From NCBI RefSeq assembly GCF_001641285.1, contig NZ_CP014841.1, forward strand, positions 2,666,001-2,730,000: 64,000 nucleotides of DNA. Reading direction: 5' to 3'. Source of the DNA: Dyella thiooxydans (GTDB taxonomy: Bacteria > Pseudomonadota > Gammaproteobacteria > Xanthomonadales > Rhodanobacteraceae). Made by a program: the position numbers and the translations under genes. The notes beneath the pieces were generated by a model. It was given only the letters and a program-made list of their open reading frames with translations, was not told the DNA's origin and did not search any database. This document shows positions 45,961-54,555 of this stretch, in pieces. How positions within the stretch are numbered: position 1 is the first letter of the stretch; each line of letters begins with the position of its first letter.

Positions 45961-48165
45961 TCAGTGCGTATCCTTCAGGCCGCGGTCGATCAGCATCGGC
46001 TCCACGCTCGGAGCCTTGCCACGCCAGGCCTCGTACATCTTCTCCAGATCCTCGGTGTTGCCGCGGGACAGGATCATGGCGCGGAAGCGGTCGCCGTTGG
46101 CGCGGGTCAGGCCGCCGTGCTCCTTGAACCACTCGAAGCCGTCGTCGGCCAGCATCTCGGTCCACAGGTAGGCGTAGTAGCCGGCCGCGTAGCCGTTGCC
46201 CCAGATGTGCTGGAAATAGCTGGAGCGGTAGCGCGGCGGCACGTAGCTCAGGTCGATCTTGTCGTCCTTGAGGATCTTCGCCTCGAAAGCATCGGCGTCC
46301 TGCTTCGGCGCGTCGGCCGGGAGCGAATGCCAGCCCATGTCCAGCAGGGCCGCCGAGACCAGCTCGGTCATGTCGTAGCCCTTGTTGAAGTTGCGGGCCT
46401 TCTTGATCTTGTCGACCAGCTCCTTCGGCATCGGCTTGCCGGTCTTGTAGTTGACCGCATAGTGCGCGAACACCTTCGGATCGGTCGCCCAGTGTTCGTT
46501 GAACTGCGAGGGGAACTCGACGAAGTCGCGCGCAGTATTGGTGCCGGAGAGCGTCGGGTACTCCTCGTCGGCGAACATGCCGTGCAGCGCATGACCGAAC
46601 TCGTGGAACATGGTGATCACGTCGTCGAAGGACAGCAGCGCGGGCTGGCCCGGCGCCGGCTTGGTGAAGTTGGCGACGTTGTAGATCACCGGCTTGGTGC
46701 CGAGCAGCTTCGACTGGCCGACGAAGTTGTCCATCCAGGCGCCGCCGCCCTTGTTGTCTCGCTTGAAGTAGTCGCAGTAGAACAGCGCCAGCGACTTGCC
46801 GTCCTTGTCGAACACCTCGAACACGCGCACGTCCGGCTGGTACACCGGGATGTCCTTGCGCTCCTTGAAGGTCAGCCCGTACAGCTGGTTGGCGGCGTAG
46901 AAGACGCCGTTCTTGAGCACATTGTCGAGCTCGAAGTACGGCTTGATCTGGTTCTCGTCCAGGTCGTACTTGGCCTTGCGCACCTGCTCGGCGTAGTGCT
47001 CCCAGTCCCAGGCCTGCAGCTTGAAGCCACCCTTCTGCTGGTCGATGACGGCCTGGATGTCTTTCGCCTCGCGCTCGGCGCGCGCCGTGGCGGCCGGCAC
47101 CAGGTCCTGCATGAACTTGATCGCGCGCTCGGGCGTCTTGGCCATCTGGTCGTCGAGCTTCCACGCCGCGTAGCTCGGGAAGCCCAGCAGCTTGGCCTGC
47201 TCGGCGCGGATCTGCGCCAGCCGCTCGATGATCGCGCGGGTGTCGTCGGCGTTGCCCTTCTCCGCACGGTCCCAGGATGCCTTGAACAGCGCCTCGCGGG
47301 TGGCGCGATCGGTCAGGTCCTGCAGCGCGGGCTGCTGGGTGGTGTTCTGCAGAGCGATCACCCACTTGCCATCCAGCCCGCGGGCCTTGGCCGCCTGTGC
47401 CGCCGCCGCGATGTCACCCTCGGACAGGCCGGCCAGCTTGGACTTGTCGTCCACCAGCAGCGCGCCGTCCTTGGTGGCGGCGAGCAGCGTATTGGTGAAC
47501 TTGGTGCTGAGGGTGGACTCCTCCTCGTTGAGCGCTTTCAGCTTGGCCTTGTCGGCATCGGACAGCTTGGCGCCGTGATGCACGAAATCGCGGTAGACCA
47601 CCTCGACCAGTCGCAACGACTCCGGATCGAGCTTGAGCGAGGCGCGCTCGTTGTAGACGGTCTCGACCCGCTGGAACAGCTTGCTGTTGAGGTAGATCGC
47701 ATCCTCGTGGGCGGCCAGCTTCGGCGCTTCGTCTTCCTGCACCTTCTGCAGGGTGTCGTCGGTGTTGGCGCTGGTGACGCCGTTGAAGACCATCATCACC
47801 CGGCTGAGCAGCGCGCCGGATTTCTCCATCGCCACGAAGGTGTTGTCGAAGGTCGCCGGCTCCGGGTTGTCCGCGATCTTCTGGATCTCGGCCAGGTGCT
47901 GGCGCATGCCCTCTTCGATCGCCGGCTGGTAGTCGGCGTCGGTGATCTTGTCGAACGGGGGCGCCTGGAAGTCCAGCGTGCTGGCCTTGGCGAACGGGTT
48001 GGCGTCCGTGAACGGCGCCACGCCGGCCGTGCTGGCCGCCTTGGCCGGCGCCGTGCTGGCCGGCGCGGGAGCCGGTGCGGAGGACTTGGCAGGTTCGTTG
48101 CCGTGCTGCGAGCAGGCGGCGAGGGCGATGGTGGTGGCCATGGCGAGGGTTCGGAGTCGGAGCAT
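45961..48165 (-). CDS. dcp: M3-family peptidyl-dipeptidase, lipoprotein form
   Basis: 734 aa. Lipoprotein signal (TTIALAACSQHG, lipobox LAAC), then an Ala/Pro-rich linker and the thimet-oligopeptidase fold. Zinc site FHEFGHALHG with third ligand Glu about 27 residues later (RDFVEFPSQFNEHW). C-terminal substrate motif YRSSYFQHIWGNGYAAGYYAYLW. Releases C-terminal dipeptides from peptides. Membrane-anchored in the periplasm here, unlike the mainly cytoplasmic E. coli enzyme. Confidence 0.92.
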   Translation of the reverse strand: MLRLRTLAMATTIALAACSQHGNEPAKSSAPAPAPASTAPAKAASTAGVAPFTDANPFAKASTLDFQAPPFDKITDADYQPAIEEGMRQHLAEIQKIADNPEPATFDNTFVAMEKSGALLSRVMMVFNGVTSANTDDTLQKVQEDEAPKLAAHEDAIYLNSKLFQRVETVYNERASLKLDPESLRLVEVVYRDFVHHGAKLSDADKAKLKALNEEESTLSTKFTNTLLAATKDGALLVDDKSKLAGLSEGDIAAAAQAAKARGLDGKWVIALQNTTQQPALQDLTDRATREALFKASWDRAEKGNADDTRAIIERLAQIRAEQAKLLGFPSYAAWKLDDQMAKTPERAIKFMQDLVPAATARAEREAKDIQAVIDQQKGGFKLQAWDWEHYAEQVRKAKYDLDENQIKPYFELDNVLKNGVFYAANQLYGLTFKERKDIPVYQPDVRVFEVFDKDGKSLALFYCDYFKRDNKGGGAWMDNFVGQSKLLGTKPVIYNVANFTKPAPGQPALLSFDDVITMFHEFGHALHGMFADEEYPTLSGTNTARDFVEFPSQFNEHWATDPKVFAHYAVNYKTGKPMPKELVDKIKKARNFNKGYDMTELVSAALLDMGWHSLPADAPKQDADAFEAKILKDDKIDLSYVPPRYRSSYFQHIWGNGYAAGYYAYLWTEMLADDGFEWFKEHGGLTRANGDRFRAMILSRGNTEDLEKMYEAWRGKAPSVEPMLIDRGLKDTH

Positions 48166-48267
48166 GCGGATTCCCTTGAAGACGCGCCCTGGGGCAGGCG
48201 CACAGATACGTCAGCCCCCGACTCTACCGAGTCCGCCCCACCGCTTCCAAGCGGCGGTGCGCCATGC

Positions 48268-48621
48268 TCAGGCGGCGCGCATGTCGCGCAGGGTCCAGTT
48301 CGCGCCGATCAGCAAATTCATGCGATGGCGCACGACACTCATCGGCAGCGAGGTCACCAGGTCGACGTCGACGCGCAGCACGTCGTCGACCGTGGCATGC
48401 ACCGTGGCGGCCGGATCGGTCGCGCCCAGTGCGGGATCGACCTCGTCCGGTGCGCTCTGCATCGCACGCCAGCGCTCGAACAGCACAGGCATCTGCAGTG
48501 CCTCGCGCAGCGCGGTGGCGAAGTCGTTGGGACCGACACCATCATAGGCAAGCTCGGCCACGGGCCCACGGGCATGGGCCAGATCGTCGATGGAGAGGTA
48601 GTAGTGGTTGCGCATCTGCAT
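48268..48621 (-). CDS. Conserved small protein, unknown function
   Basis: 117 aa from ATG 48621 (MQMRNHYYLSIDDLAHARG); GAGGAA lies eight bases before it. No signal or membrane segment; mainly helical, with one acidic block (VDDVLRVDVDLV). I do not recognise a family. Located between bioD and the M3 peptidase on the same strand. Confidence 0.65.
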   Translation of the reverse strand: MQMRNHYYLSIDDLAHARGPVAELAYDGVGPNDFATALREALQMPVLFERWRAMQSAPDEVDPALGATDPAATVHATVDDVLRVDVDLVTSLPMSVVRHRMNLLIGANWTLRDMRAA

Positions 48622-48682
48622 GGGTGCGGTTCCTCTGCTGGAGAGTGCCGGAGGGCGCAGCATGACACGCCCGGCAACCGGA

Positions 48683-49366
48683 TCATTCCAGCGCGGCGAC
48701 CGCAGCGGCCAGATGCCTTGCGGCAGATGCGGCCGACTCGCCATGCGGCAAGACGCCCAGGCATGGCGCCGGCATCAGGTCCCGCAGCGTCGCCAGGTTG
48801 TCTTCGACGGCTTCCATCGCCGGATCGATGCGGTTGCCGACCCAGCCGAGCAGCCGGCAGCCGTCCGCAGCGATCGCCCGCGCGCTGAGCAGCGCGTGGT
48901 TCAGGCACCCCAACCGCAGACCGACCACCAGGATCACCGGCAGCTGCCACGCCCGGGCCAGGGCGGACGCCATCAGCCCGGGGGCCAAAGGAACCAGCCA
49001 GCCGCCGACGCCCTCCACCACCACCGGGGCGTGACGCGCGCGCAACTGCTCGAAGGCCGCGGTGAGCGGCGGCAGCGTTACCGTCACGCCATCGCGTGCC
49101 GCCGCCAGGTGCGGTGACAGCGACGCCCGCAGACTGACCGGATTGATCGCCGCATACGGCACATCGGCCGGCCCTGCCGCCTGCAGCGCCAGTGCGTCCT
49201 CGTTGCGCAGTCCCCCGGGCGTCTCCTCGCAGCCACTGGCGACCGGCTTCATGCCGACCGCATCGCGCCCCGCCGCGCGCAACGCATGCAGCAGGGCGCA
49301 CGACACGTGGGTCTTGCCGATGCCGGTGTCGGTGCCGGCAATGAACAGGCGGTCATGCGTGGACAT
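48683..49366 (-). CDS. bioD: Dethiobiotin synthetase
   Basis: 227 aa from ATG 49366. P-loop GTDTGIGKTHVSCAL, catalytic Lys in MKPVASGCEE, and VVEGVGGWLVPLAPG. ATP-dependent closure of the ureido ring of dethiobiotin, third step of biotin synthesis. No other bio genes are nearby. The neighbouring fRMsr gene is divergent, 149 bp away. Confidence 0.94.
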   Translation of the reverse strand: MSTHDRLFIAGTDTGIGKTHVSCALLHALRAAGRDAVGMKPVASGCEETPGGLRNEDALALQAAGPADVPYAAINPVSLRASLSPHLAAARDGVTVTLPPLTAAFEQLRARHAPVVVEGVGGWLVPLAPGLMASALARAWQLPVILVVGLRLGCLNHALLSARAIAADGCRLLGWVGNRIDPAMEAVEDNLATLRDLMPAPCLGVLPHGESAASAARHLAAAVAALE

Positions 49367-49515
49367 GGCGGGAATCCTCGATCGAAGCAGCCGAGCATGG
49401 TCTCCGCGCCGGCCGCGCCAGGCAAGCCGGCGCGCCCGGAAATGGCCGGCCGTAAACGCAGTGGCGAAACCACAGAACGGCGCATAATAAGCGGCCCCCA
49501 TCCGCTGGACCGCCC

Positions 49516-50007
49516 ATGTTCCACGTTGCCTCCCATCCGCACGCCGGCAAACGCGAGCTTTACGCCGAAGTGGCCGAGCTCGCGGAGGGCCTGCTGGCCG
49601 GCGAACCCGATCTGATCGCCAACGCCGCCAATTTCAGCGCCCTGCTGTTCCACAGCCTGCCCGATCTCAACTGGGCCGGCTTCTACTTCTTCGACGGCAC
49701 CGAGCTGGTGGTCGGACCGTTCCAGGGCAAGCCGGCCTGCATCCGCATCGCGCTGGGACGGGGCGTATGCGGCACGGCGGCGCAGACGCGGCAGACCCAG
49801 CTGGTGGTCGACGTGCATGCGTTCGAGGGCCACATCGCCTGCGACGCCGCATCGAACTCCGAGATCGTGGTGCCACTGGTGAAGGCGGACGGCACCCTGC
49901 TCGGCGTGTGGGACGTGGACAGCCCGCTCAGCGGCCGCTTCGACGACGAGGATCGCGCCGGCATGGAGGCGCTGTGCGCGCTGTTCATGCAAGCCGTCGA
50001 CGCCTGA
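49516..50007 (+). CDS. msrC: Free methionine-(R)-sulfoxide reductase
   Basis: 163 aa GAF-fold protein. The three conserved cysteines are seen in GKPACIRIALGRGVCGTAA and HIACDAASNSEIVVPL. Reduces free methionine R-sulfoxide using thioredoxin or glutathione; cytoplasmic antioxidant role. Length equals E. coli MsrC (165). Confidence 0.92.
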   Translation: MFHVASHPHAGKRELYAEVAELAEGLLAGEPDLIANAANFSALLFHSLPDLNWAGFYFFDGTELVVGPFQGKPACIRIALGRGVCGTAAQTRQTQLVVDVHAFEGHIACDAASNSEIVVPLVKADGTLLGVWDVDSPLSGRFDDEDRAGMEALCALFMQAVDA

Positions 50008-50022
50008 GCACCCGGCCGGGCA

Positions 50023-50661
50023 TCAGCGCTCGCGCGGCGTCCGCAGCAGCTCGACCACGCGTGTGCGCGCCTCTTCCACACCGGTACCGGCGGTGGAGGA
50101 GAACACCTGCGCGGTGGCGTGCAGGCCATCGCGAAAGCTCTTGCGCATCGCCGCCAGCGCCTGCGTCGCCTGTCCACGCGACAACTTGTCGGCCTTGGTC
50201 AGCAGCAGATGGCACGGCAGCCCGGTGGTGAAGCAGAACTCCAGCATCATCCGGTCGAACTCCTTCAGCGGATGGCGGATATCGGCGATCAGCACCACGC
50301 CGCGCAGGCTGGCGCGGTGGTGCAGGTAGGCGTCGATCTCCAGCTTCCAGTGCTCGCGCAGCTCCTCCGGCACCTTGGCGTAGCCGTAGCCCGGCAGGTC
50401 GATCAGCCGCGCCTCCAGCGGCGGCTCGCCCTCGCCCTGCGCCAGCGGCGGTAGCGCGAACGACACCATCTGCTGGGTACGGCCAGGTGTCTTGGAGGTG
50501 CGGGCCAGGCCGCGGTGACCGGTCAACGCGTTGAGTGCACTGGACTTGCCGGCGTTGGAGCGGCCGGCGAACGCCACCTCGGCCCCCTGGTCGGCAGGCA
50601 GTTGACGGAAACGATGGGCGGCGAGCGTGAACTGCGCGCCCTGGAGCGGATTAGGGGACAT
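50023..50661 (-). CDS. engB: Ribosome biogenesis GTP-binding protein EngB/YsxC
   Basis: 212 aa from ATG 50661. G1 GRSNAGKSSALNALTG, G2 KTPGRTQ, G3 DLPGYGYAK, G4 TKADKLSRG, G5 SSTAG. Essential GTPase for 50S assembly. Convergent with msrC (15 bp between stops) and divergent from the cytochrome c4 gene, an arrangement found in several proteobacteria. Confidence 0.96.
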   Translation of the reverse strand: MSPNPLQGAQFTLAAHRFRQLPADQGAEVAFAGRSNAGKSSALNALTGHRGLARTSKTPGRTQQMVSFALPPLAQGEGEPPLEARLIDLPGYGYAKVPEELREHWKLEIDAYLHHRASLRGVVLIADIRHPLKEFDRMMLEFCFTTGLPCHLLLTKADKLSRGQATQALAAMRKSFRDGLHATAQVFSSTAGTGVEEARTRVVELLRTPRER

Positions 50662-50778
50662 GGGAGCGGTTTGACCGGTCAGGGTGCCACGGGGATAATC
50701 CTGCAGTTTCTGCCTGTCGCGCGCGAGGCGCGGCTGGCTTGGCGGCAGTATCTGCAAGGTCTTTCGGGAGACAAGTGT

Positions 50779-51546
50779 ATGAGTTTTCGGCTCGCCGATT
50801 TTCGGCACGCTGTGCTTGGGGCGACTGCTGCCCTCATATTCGCGCTGTCTGCCAGTGCGGTGACCGCCCAGGAAGCCAAGCCCGCCACTGCGGCGAGCGC
50901 CGCTCCGGCAGCGGCCAGCGCCCCGGCCTCCGCTCCGGCGGCCAGCGCCGAGGTGAAGCCCGGTGACGCCACTGCGGGCCAGGGCAAGGCCGCCGTCTGC
51001 GGCGCCTGCCACGGCATGGACGGCAACTCCGCCGATCCGCAATACCCGAAGCTGGCCGGCCAGCACGAGTCGTACATCGCGCGCCAGCTGACCAGCTTCA
51101 AGGCGGGCAAGCGCCAGAACCCGATCATGCTCGGCATGGCCACGCCGCTGTCCGAGCAGGACATGCACGACATCGGCGCCTACTTCGCGTCCCAGACCGT
51201 GCGTCCGGGCGTCGCCGACGATGCGGTGGTCAAGCAGGGCGAGACGCTGTATCGCGAGGGCGATCCAACCCGCGGCATTCCCGCCTGCATGGCCTGCCAC
51301 CTGATCGACGGCCGCGGCAACCCCGGCGCGATCTACCCGCAGCTCGCCGGCCAGCACTCGCAGTACGTCGAGGCCACGCTGAAGTCCTGGCACGACGGCA
51401 CTGTCTGGGGTACCGACGCCCACGCGCAGATCATGCCGGCGATCGCGAAGAAGCTCGATGCCAAGGACATCACGGCGCTGGCCAGCTACATCGAGGGCCT
51501 GCACCCTGTAGATGCCGGCGACACGGCAGCCACCTCGGCTCCGTGA
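50779..51546 (+). CDS. Cytochrome c4-type dihaem protein
   Basis: 255 aa from ATG 50779. Signal peptide ending SASAVTAQEAK, Ala-rich linker, then two CxxCH haem-binding units: CGACHGMDG and CMACHLIDG, each with a downstream Met axial ligand (PIMLGMATPLS, AQIMPAIA). A periplasmic electron carrier to terminal oxidases. Followed by two DsbA-like lipoprotein genes on the same strand. Confidence 0.93.
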   Translation: MSFRLADFRHAVLGATAALIFALSASAVTAQEAKPATAASAAPAAASAPASAPAASAEVKPGDATAGQGKAAVCGACHGMDGNSADPQYPKLAGQHESYIARQLTSFKAGKRQNPIMLGMATPLSEQDMHDIGAYFASQTVRPGVADDAVVKQGETLYREGDPTRGIPACMACHLIDGRGNPGAIYPQLAGQHSQYVEATLKSWHDGTVWGTDAHAQIMPAIAKKLDAKDITALASYIEGLHPVDAGDTAATSAP

Positions 51547-51632
51547 TCCCCGTCACGCCGACCCCCGGGTCGGCGTGATCGTTTCCAGCTCGCGATTTTT
51601 TGCGCCCCGCTGTTGATCAGAAGGACATCCCC

Positions 51633-52511
51633 ATGCTGAAGCGTCTGCCGTTCCTGTGTACCGCCCTGCTCGCCCTGGCTGCCTGCGGCCATTCCAACGA
51701 CAGCAGCACGCCGGCGACCTCCTCCGCTCCCGCGCCGACCGCGGCGCCTGCCACCTCGGCACCGGCGACGACACCGGCCACCACCGGCAGCGCAGCAGCG
51801 ACCCCGGCACCCGCGGCCAGCGCGCCCGCCTCCGCCGCCACTACGGCTGCCGCGCCTGCCGCTCCGGCGAAAGCCAGCGCTTTCGTCGAGGATCCGAAGT
51901 GGGTGGAAGGCAAGAGCTACTTCCGCATCGAGCCGGCGCAGCCGAAGGTCTCCAACACCGACAAGATCGAGGTGGCCGAGGTGTTCTCCTATGCCTGCCC
52001 CTCGTGCAATGCCTTTCACCCGATGGTCGACCAGCTGGCCAAGAGCCTGCCCTCCGATGCGGTGATGGCCTACCTGCCGGTATCGTTCATGCCGCAGGAG
52101 AACTTCCCGATGTTCCAGCGCGCGTTCCTCACCGCGCAGGCGCTGGGCGTGGCCGACAAGGCCAATGACGCGATGTACGACGCGGTATGGAAGACCAAGG
52201 AGCTCAGCTCCGAGAGCGCCAGCGGCCAGGGCCTGAAGCCGATGTCCGAGCTGCCCACGCTGGCGGATGCGGCGAAGTTCTACGCGAAGTACGGCGCCGA
52301 CCCGAAGGAATTCCTGGCAGTGGCCAACTCCTTCAGCATCAACACCCAGGTCAAGCGCGCCGACGAGCTGGTGAAGGCCTACGGCGTGGAAGGCACGCCG
52401 ACCATCGTGATCGACGGCAAGTACCGCATCGACCTGCGCGCCGCCGGCGGCTACGCGCAGATGGTCGAACTGGCGAAGTACCTGGTGGCCAAGGAAGCGG
52501 CTGGCAAGTAA
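51633..52511 (+). CDS. DsbA-like thiol:disulfide lipoprotein 1
   Basis: 292 aa from ATG 51633. Lipobox LALAAC near the start, then about 65 residues of Ala/Thr/Pro/Ser linker, then the DsbA fold: YACPSCNAFHP active site CPSC, cis-Pro in VEGTPTIVIDGKYR. Likely periplasmic thiol oxidase anchored in the membrane. A second, shorter DsbA homologue follows after 67 bp, so this is a tandem pair. Confidence 0.93.
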   Translation: MLKRLPFLCTALLALAACGHSNDSSTPATSSAPAPTAAPATSAPATTPATTGSAAATPAPAASAPASAATTAAAPAAPAKASAFVEDPKWVEGKSYFRIEPAQPKVSNTDKIEVAEVFSYACPSCNAFHPMVDQLAKSLPSDAVMAYLPVSFMPQENFPMFQRAFLTAQALGVADKANDAMYDAVWKTKELSSESASGQGLKPMSELPTLADAAKFYAKYGADPKEFLAVANSFSINTQVKRADELVKAYGVEGTPTIVIDGKYRIDLRAAGGYAQMVELAKYLVAKEAAGK

Positions 52512-52578
52512 GTCCTACGTGGCACCTTTCGCGCCCGGCGCGGTCTTGCCTGTTCCTGTTCCGTTGCGGAGTCCTTCC

Positions 52579-53235
52579 ATGCTCAAGCACCTTTCCCGTG
52601 TCCGACTGTTCGCCCTGGTCGGCGGCCTGCTGCTGGCCACCGCCTGCTCGGCCGGGTCGGGCCAGGATCCGTCGGCGCCGTACACCGACGGCGTCGAGTA
52701 CGCCACGATCCCCGGCCCGGCGCAGCGCTACAGCCCGGAGGGCAAGGTCGAAGTGGTCGAGGTGTTCTCCTACGGCTGCATCCACTGCGACCACTTCGCC
52801 CCCTATGCCGAGAAGCTGCGCCAGGCGCTGCCCAAGGGCGTGGTGTTCAAGCTGGTGCCGGCGCCGTTCAGCGCCGAATGGCTGCCGTTCGCGCGCGCCT
52901 TCTACGCGGCGAAGAAGCTGGGCGTGGTCGACAAGACCCACCTGGAGCTTTTCAAGGAGAAGTTCGACCAGCACTACCCGATGAACACACTGGACGAACT
53001 GGCCGACTTCTACGCCCGCGAGGGTGTGAACCGCGATGAGTTCCTGCGCATCGCGACGTCGGATGCGGTCACGCAGCAGATGAAGAGCGACCTGGCGCTG
53101 ATCCAGAAATGGGGCGTCACCGGCACGCCGACCATCGTGGTGGATGGCAAGTACCGCAGCGCCGACGTGCACAACTACGACCAGCTGGTGGCCCTCACCC
53201 AGTGGCTGGCCAAGCGCGAACTGTCCGCCAAGTAG
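52579..53235 (+). CDS. DsbA-like thiol:disulfide lipoprotein 2
   Basis: 218 aa from ATG 52579 (GGAG eight bases upstream). Lipobox-like ATAC, no long linker, active site CIHC in SYGCIHCDHFAP, cis-Pro in VTGTPTIVVDGKYRS. E. coli DsbA has CPHC; the dipeptides in the two tandem proteins, PS and IH, differ from it and from each other, so redox potentials should differ. Close paralogue of the preceding gene. Confidence 0.93.
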   Translation: MLKHLSRVRLFALVGGLLLATACSAGSGQDPSAPYTDGVEYATIPGPAQRYSPEGKVEVVEVFSYGCIHCDHFAPYAEKLRQALPKGVVFKLVPAPFSAEWLPFARAFYAAKKLGVVDKTHLELFKEKFDQHYPMNTLDELADFYAREGVNRDEFLRIATSDAVTQQMKSDLALIQKWGVTGTPTIVVDGKYRSADVHNYDQLVALTQWLAKRELSAK

Positions 53236-53335
53236 GCATGAATCGCGGCAGCCGCCGAACGGCTGCCGCGGCGTTCACGCGGCGCGCGGCATGCTGTCGC
53301 CCGTTTTCCCTGCCGCCGCGATGCCCGACCCCGCC

Positions 53336-54136
53336 ATGACCGGATCCGCCCCTCCTGCTCCCGAGCGTCGCCTGCGGCTGCTCAGCTGCAACATCCTCGC
53401 GGGCGGCAGCGTGCAGAAGTACCGTGAATACGTCACCCGCAGCATCAATGCGGTGCTGCCCGGCCGCAGCAAGCTGGACAACCTCGACCGCCTCGCCGAA
53501 CTGCTGCCGCAGTTCGACGTGATCGGCCTGCAGGAAGCCGACGCAGGCAGCCTGCGATCGGGCTTCCTCAACCAGACGCGCTACCTCGCCGAGACCGCCG
53601 GCATGCCGTTCTGGAGCCACCAGCCGAACCGTCCGGTGGCCAAGCTCGCGCATTCGGCCAACGGACTGATCAGCCGGATGGAGCCGCACAGCGTCTACGA
53701 CTACCCGCTGCCCAGCCGCATCCCCGGTCGCGGCGCCATGCTGGCGCGCTTCGGCGAAGGCGACGATGCGCTCGCCGTGATGATCGCGCATCTCTCGCTC
53801 AGCGCCCCGGCCCGTGCCAGGCAGTTGGCCTTCATCGGCGAACTGCTGGCCGATTTCCCGCACGCGGTGCTGATGGGCGACCTCAACACCGAGGCACACA
53901 GCACGGAAATGCAGCACCTGTTCGCCAAGTGCCGTCTGCAGCCACCGGAGCAGCCAACGCCCACCTTCCCCAGCTGGAAGCCGCGGCGGGCGCTCGACCA
54001 CATTCTCACCTCCGCCGACATCCACCTCGACAAGGTCTGGACGCTGCCGCAGGCGTTCTCCGACCACCTGCCCATCGCCGCCGAGGTGCGTCTGCCCGCG
54101 CATGTGGCGCCTCGGCTGCAGAGGGTGCGACGCTGA
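53336..54136 (+). CDS. Endonuclease/exonuclease/phosphatase-family protein
   Basis: 266 aa from ATG 53336 (MTGSAPPAPERRLRLLSCNILAGG); upstream ATGs at 53321 and 53291 have no better ribosome site. EEP fold motifs: SCNI, LQEADAGSL, GDLNTEAHS, and SDHLPIAAEV with the catalytic Asp-His. Acts on phosphodiester bonds of DNA, RNA or lipids; substrate not predictable. The stop overlaps the next start (TGATG). Confidence 0.85.
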   Translation: MTGSAPPAPERRLRLLSCNILAGGSVQKYREYVTRSINAVLPGRSKLDNLDRLAELLPQFDVIGLQEADAGSLRSGFLNQTRYLAETAGMPFWSHQPNRPVAKLAHSANGLISRMEPHSVYDYPLPSRIPGRGAMLARFGEGDDALAVMIAHLSLSAPARARQLAFIGELLADFPHAVLMGDLNTEAHSTEMQHLFAKCRLQPPEQPTPTFPSWKPRRALDHILTSADIHLDKVWTLPQAFSDHLPIAAEVRLPAHVAPRLQRVRR

Positions 54137-54555
54137 TGCGCGGCCAGCGGAGTCGGGCCGCCCTCGCCTGGATCGTCGTCCTGCTGGCCGGCGCGATCGC
54201 CGCTGCGCTGCGCTACGGCCTGGTCGAACCGCCCGGACTGGGCGACCGATGTGCCGCCGGCGGCCCGGCGGCGCCGGCCTGGTGCGGCTTGCGCGACCTG
54301 GTCGTACAGGGCTTCCTGCATGATGTTTACGGTGCAGCGGCGCTCCTCGCGGCAGCTCTCGCCCTGCTGTACCGGCGCCGCTGGAGTGCGGCCCTCGCCG
54401 CTTCGCTGGGCCTGCTGGCGATCGAGCTCTACTGCTACGAGAGTGGCGCGCTGGCCCTGCTGGTCGGCGCCCTGCTACTGGTGCGGGTGAACGATCCGGC
54501 GTGGGCGGCCGAACCAGCCCGGCGCGGCCAGCAGGATGTTCAGAGCGAACCATAA
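54136..54555 (+). CDS. Small membrane protein, unknown
   Basis: 139 aa starting within the TGATG overlap with the EEP gene. Three or four hydrophobic segments (LAWIVVLLAGAIAAALRYGL, VYGAAALLAAALALLY, AASLGLLAIELYCYES). The last 81 bp overlap the 3-prime end of the convergent GH17-like gene. No family recognised. Confidence 0.7.
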   Translation: MRGQRSRAALAWIVVLLAGAIAAALRYGLVEPPGLGDRCAAGGPAAPAWCGLRDLVVQGFLHDVYGAAALLAAALALLYRRRWSAALAASLGLLAIELYCYESGALALLVGALLLVRVNDPAWAAEPARRGQQDVQSEP

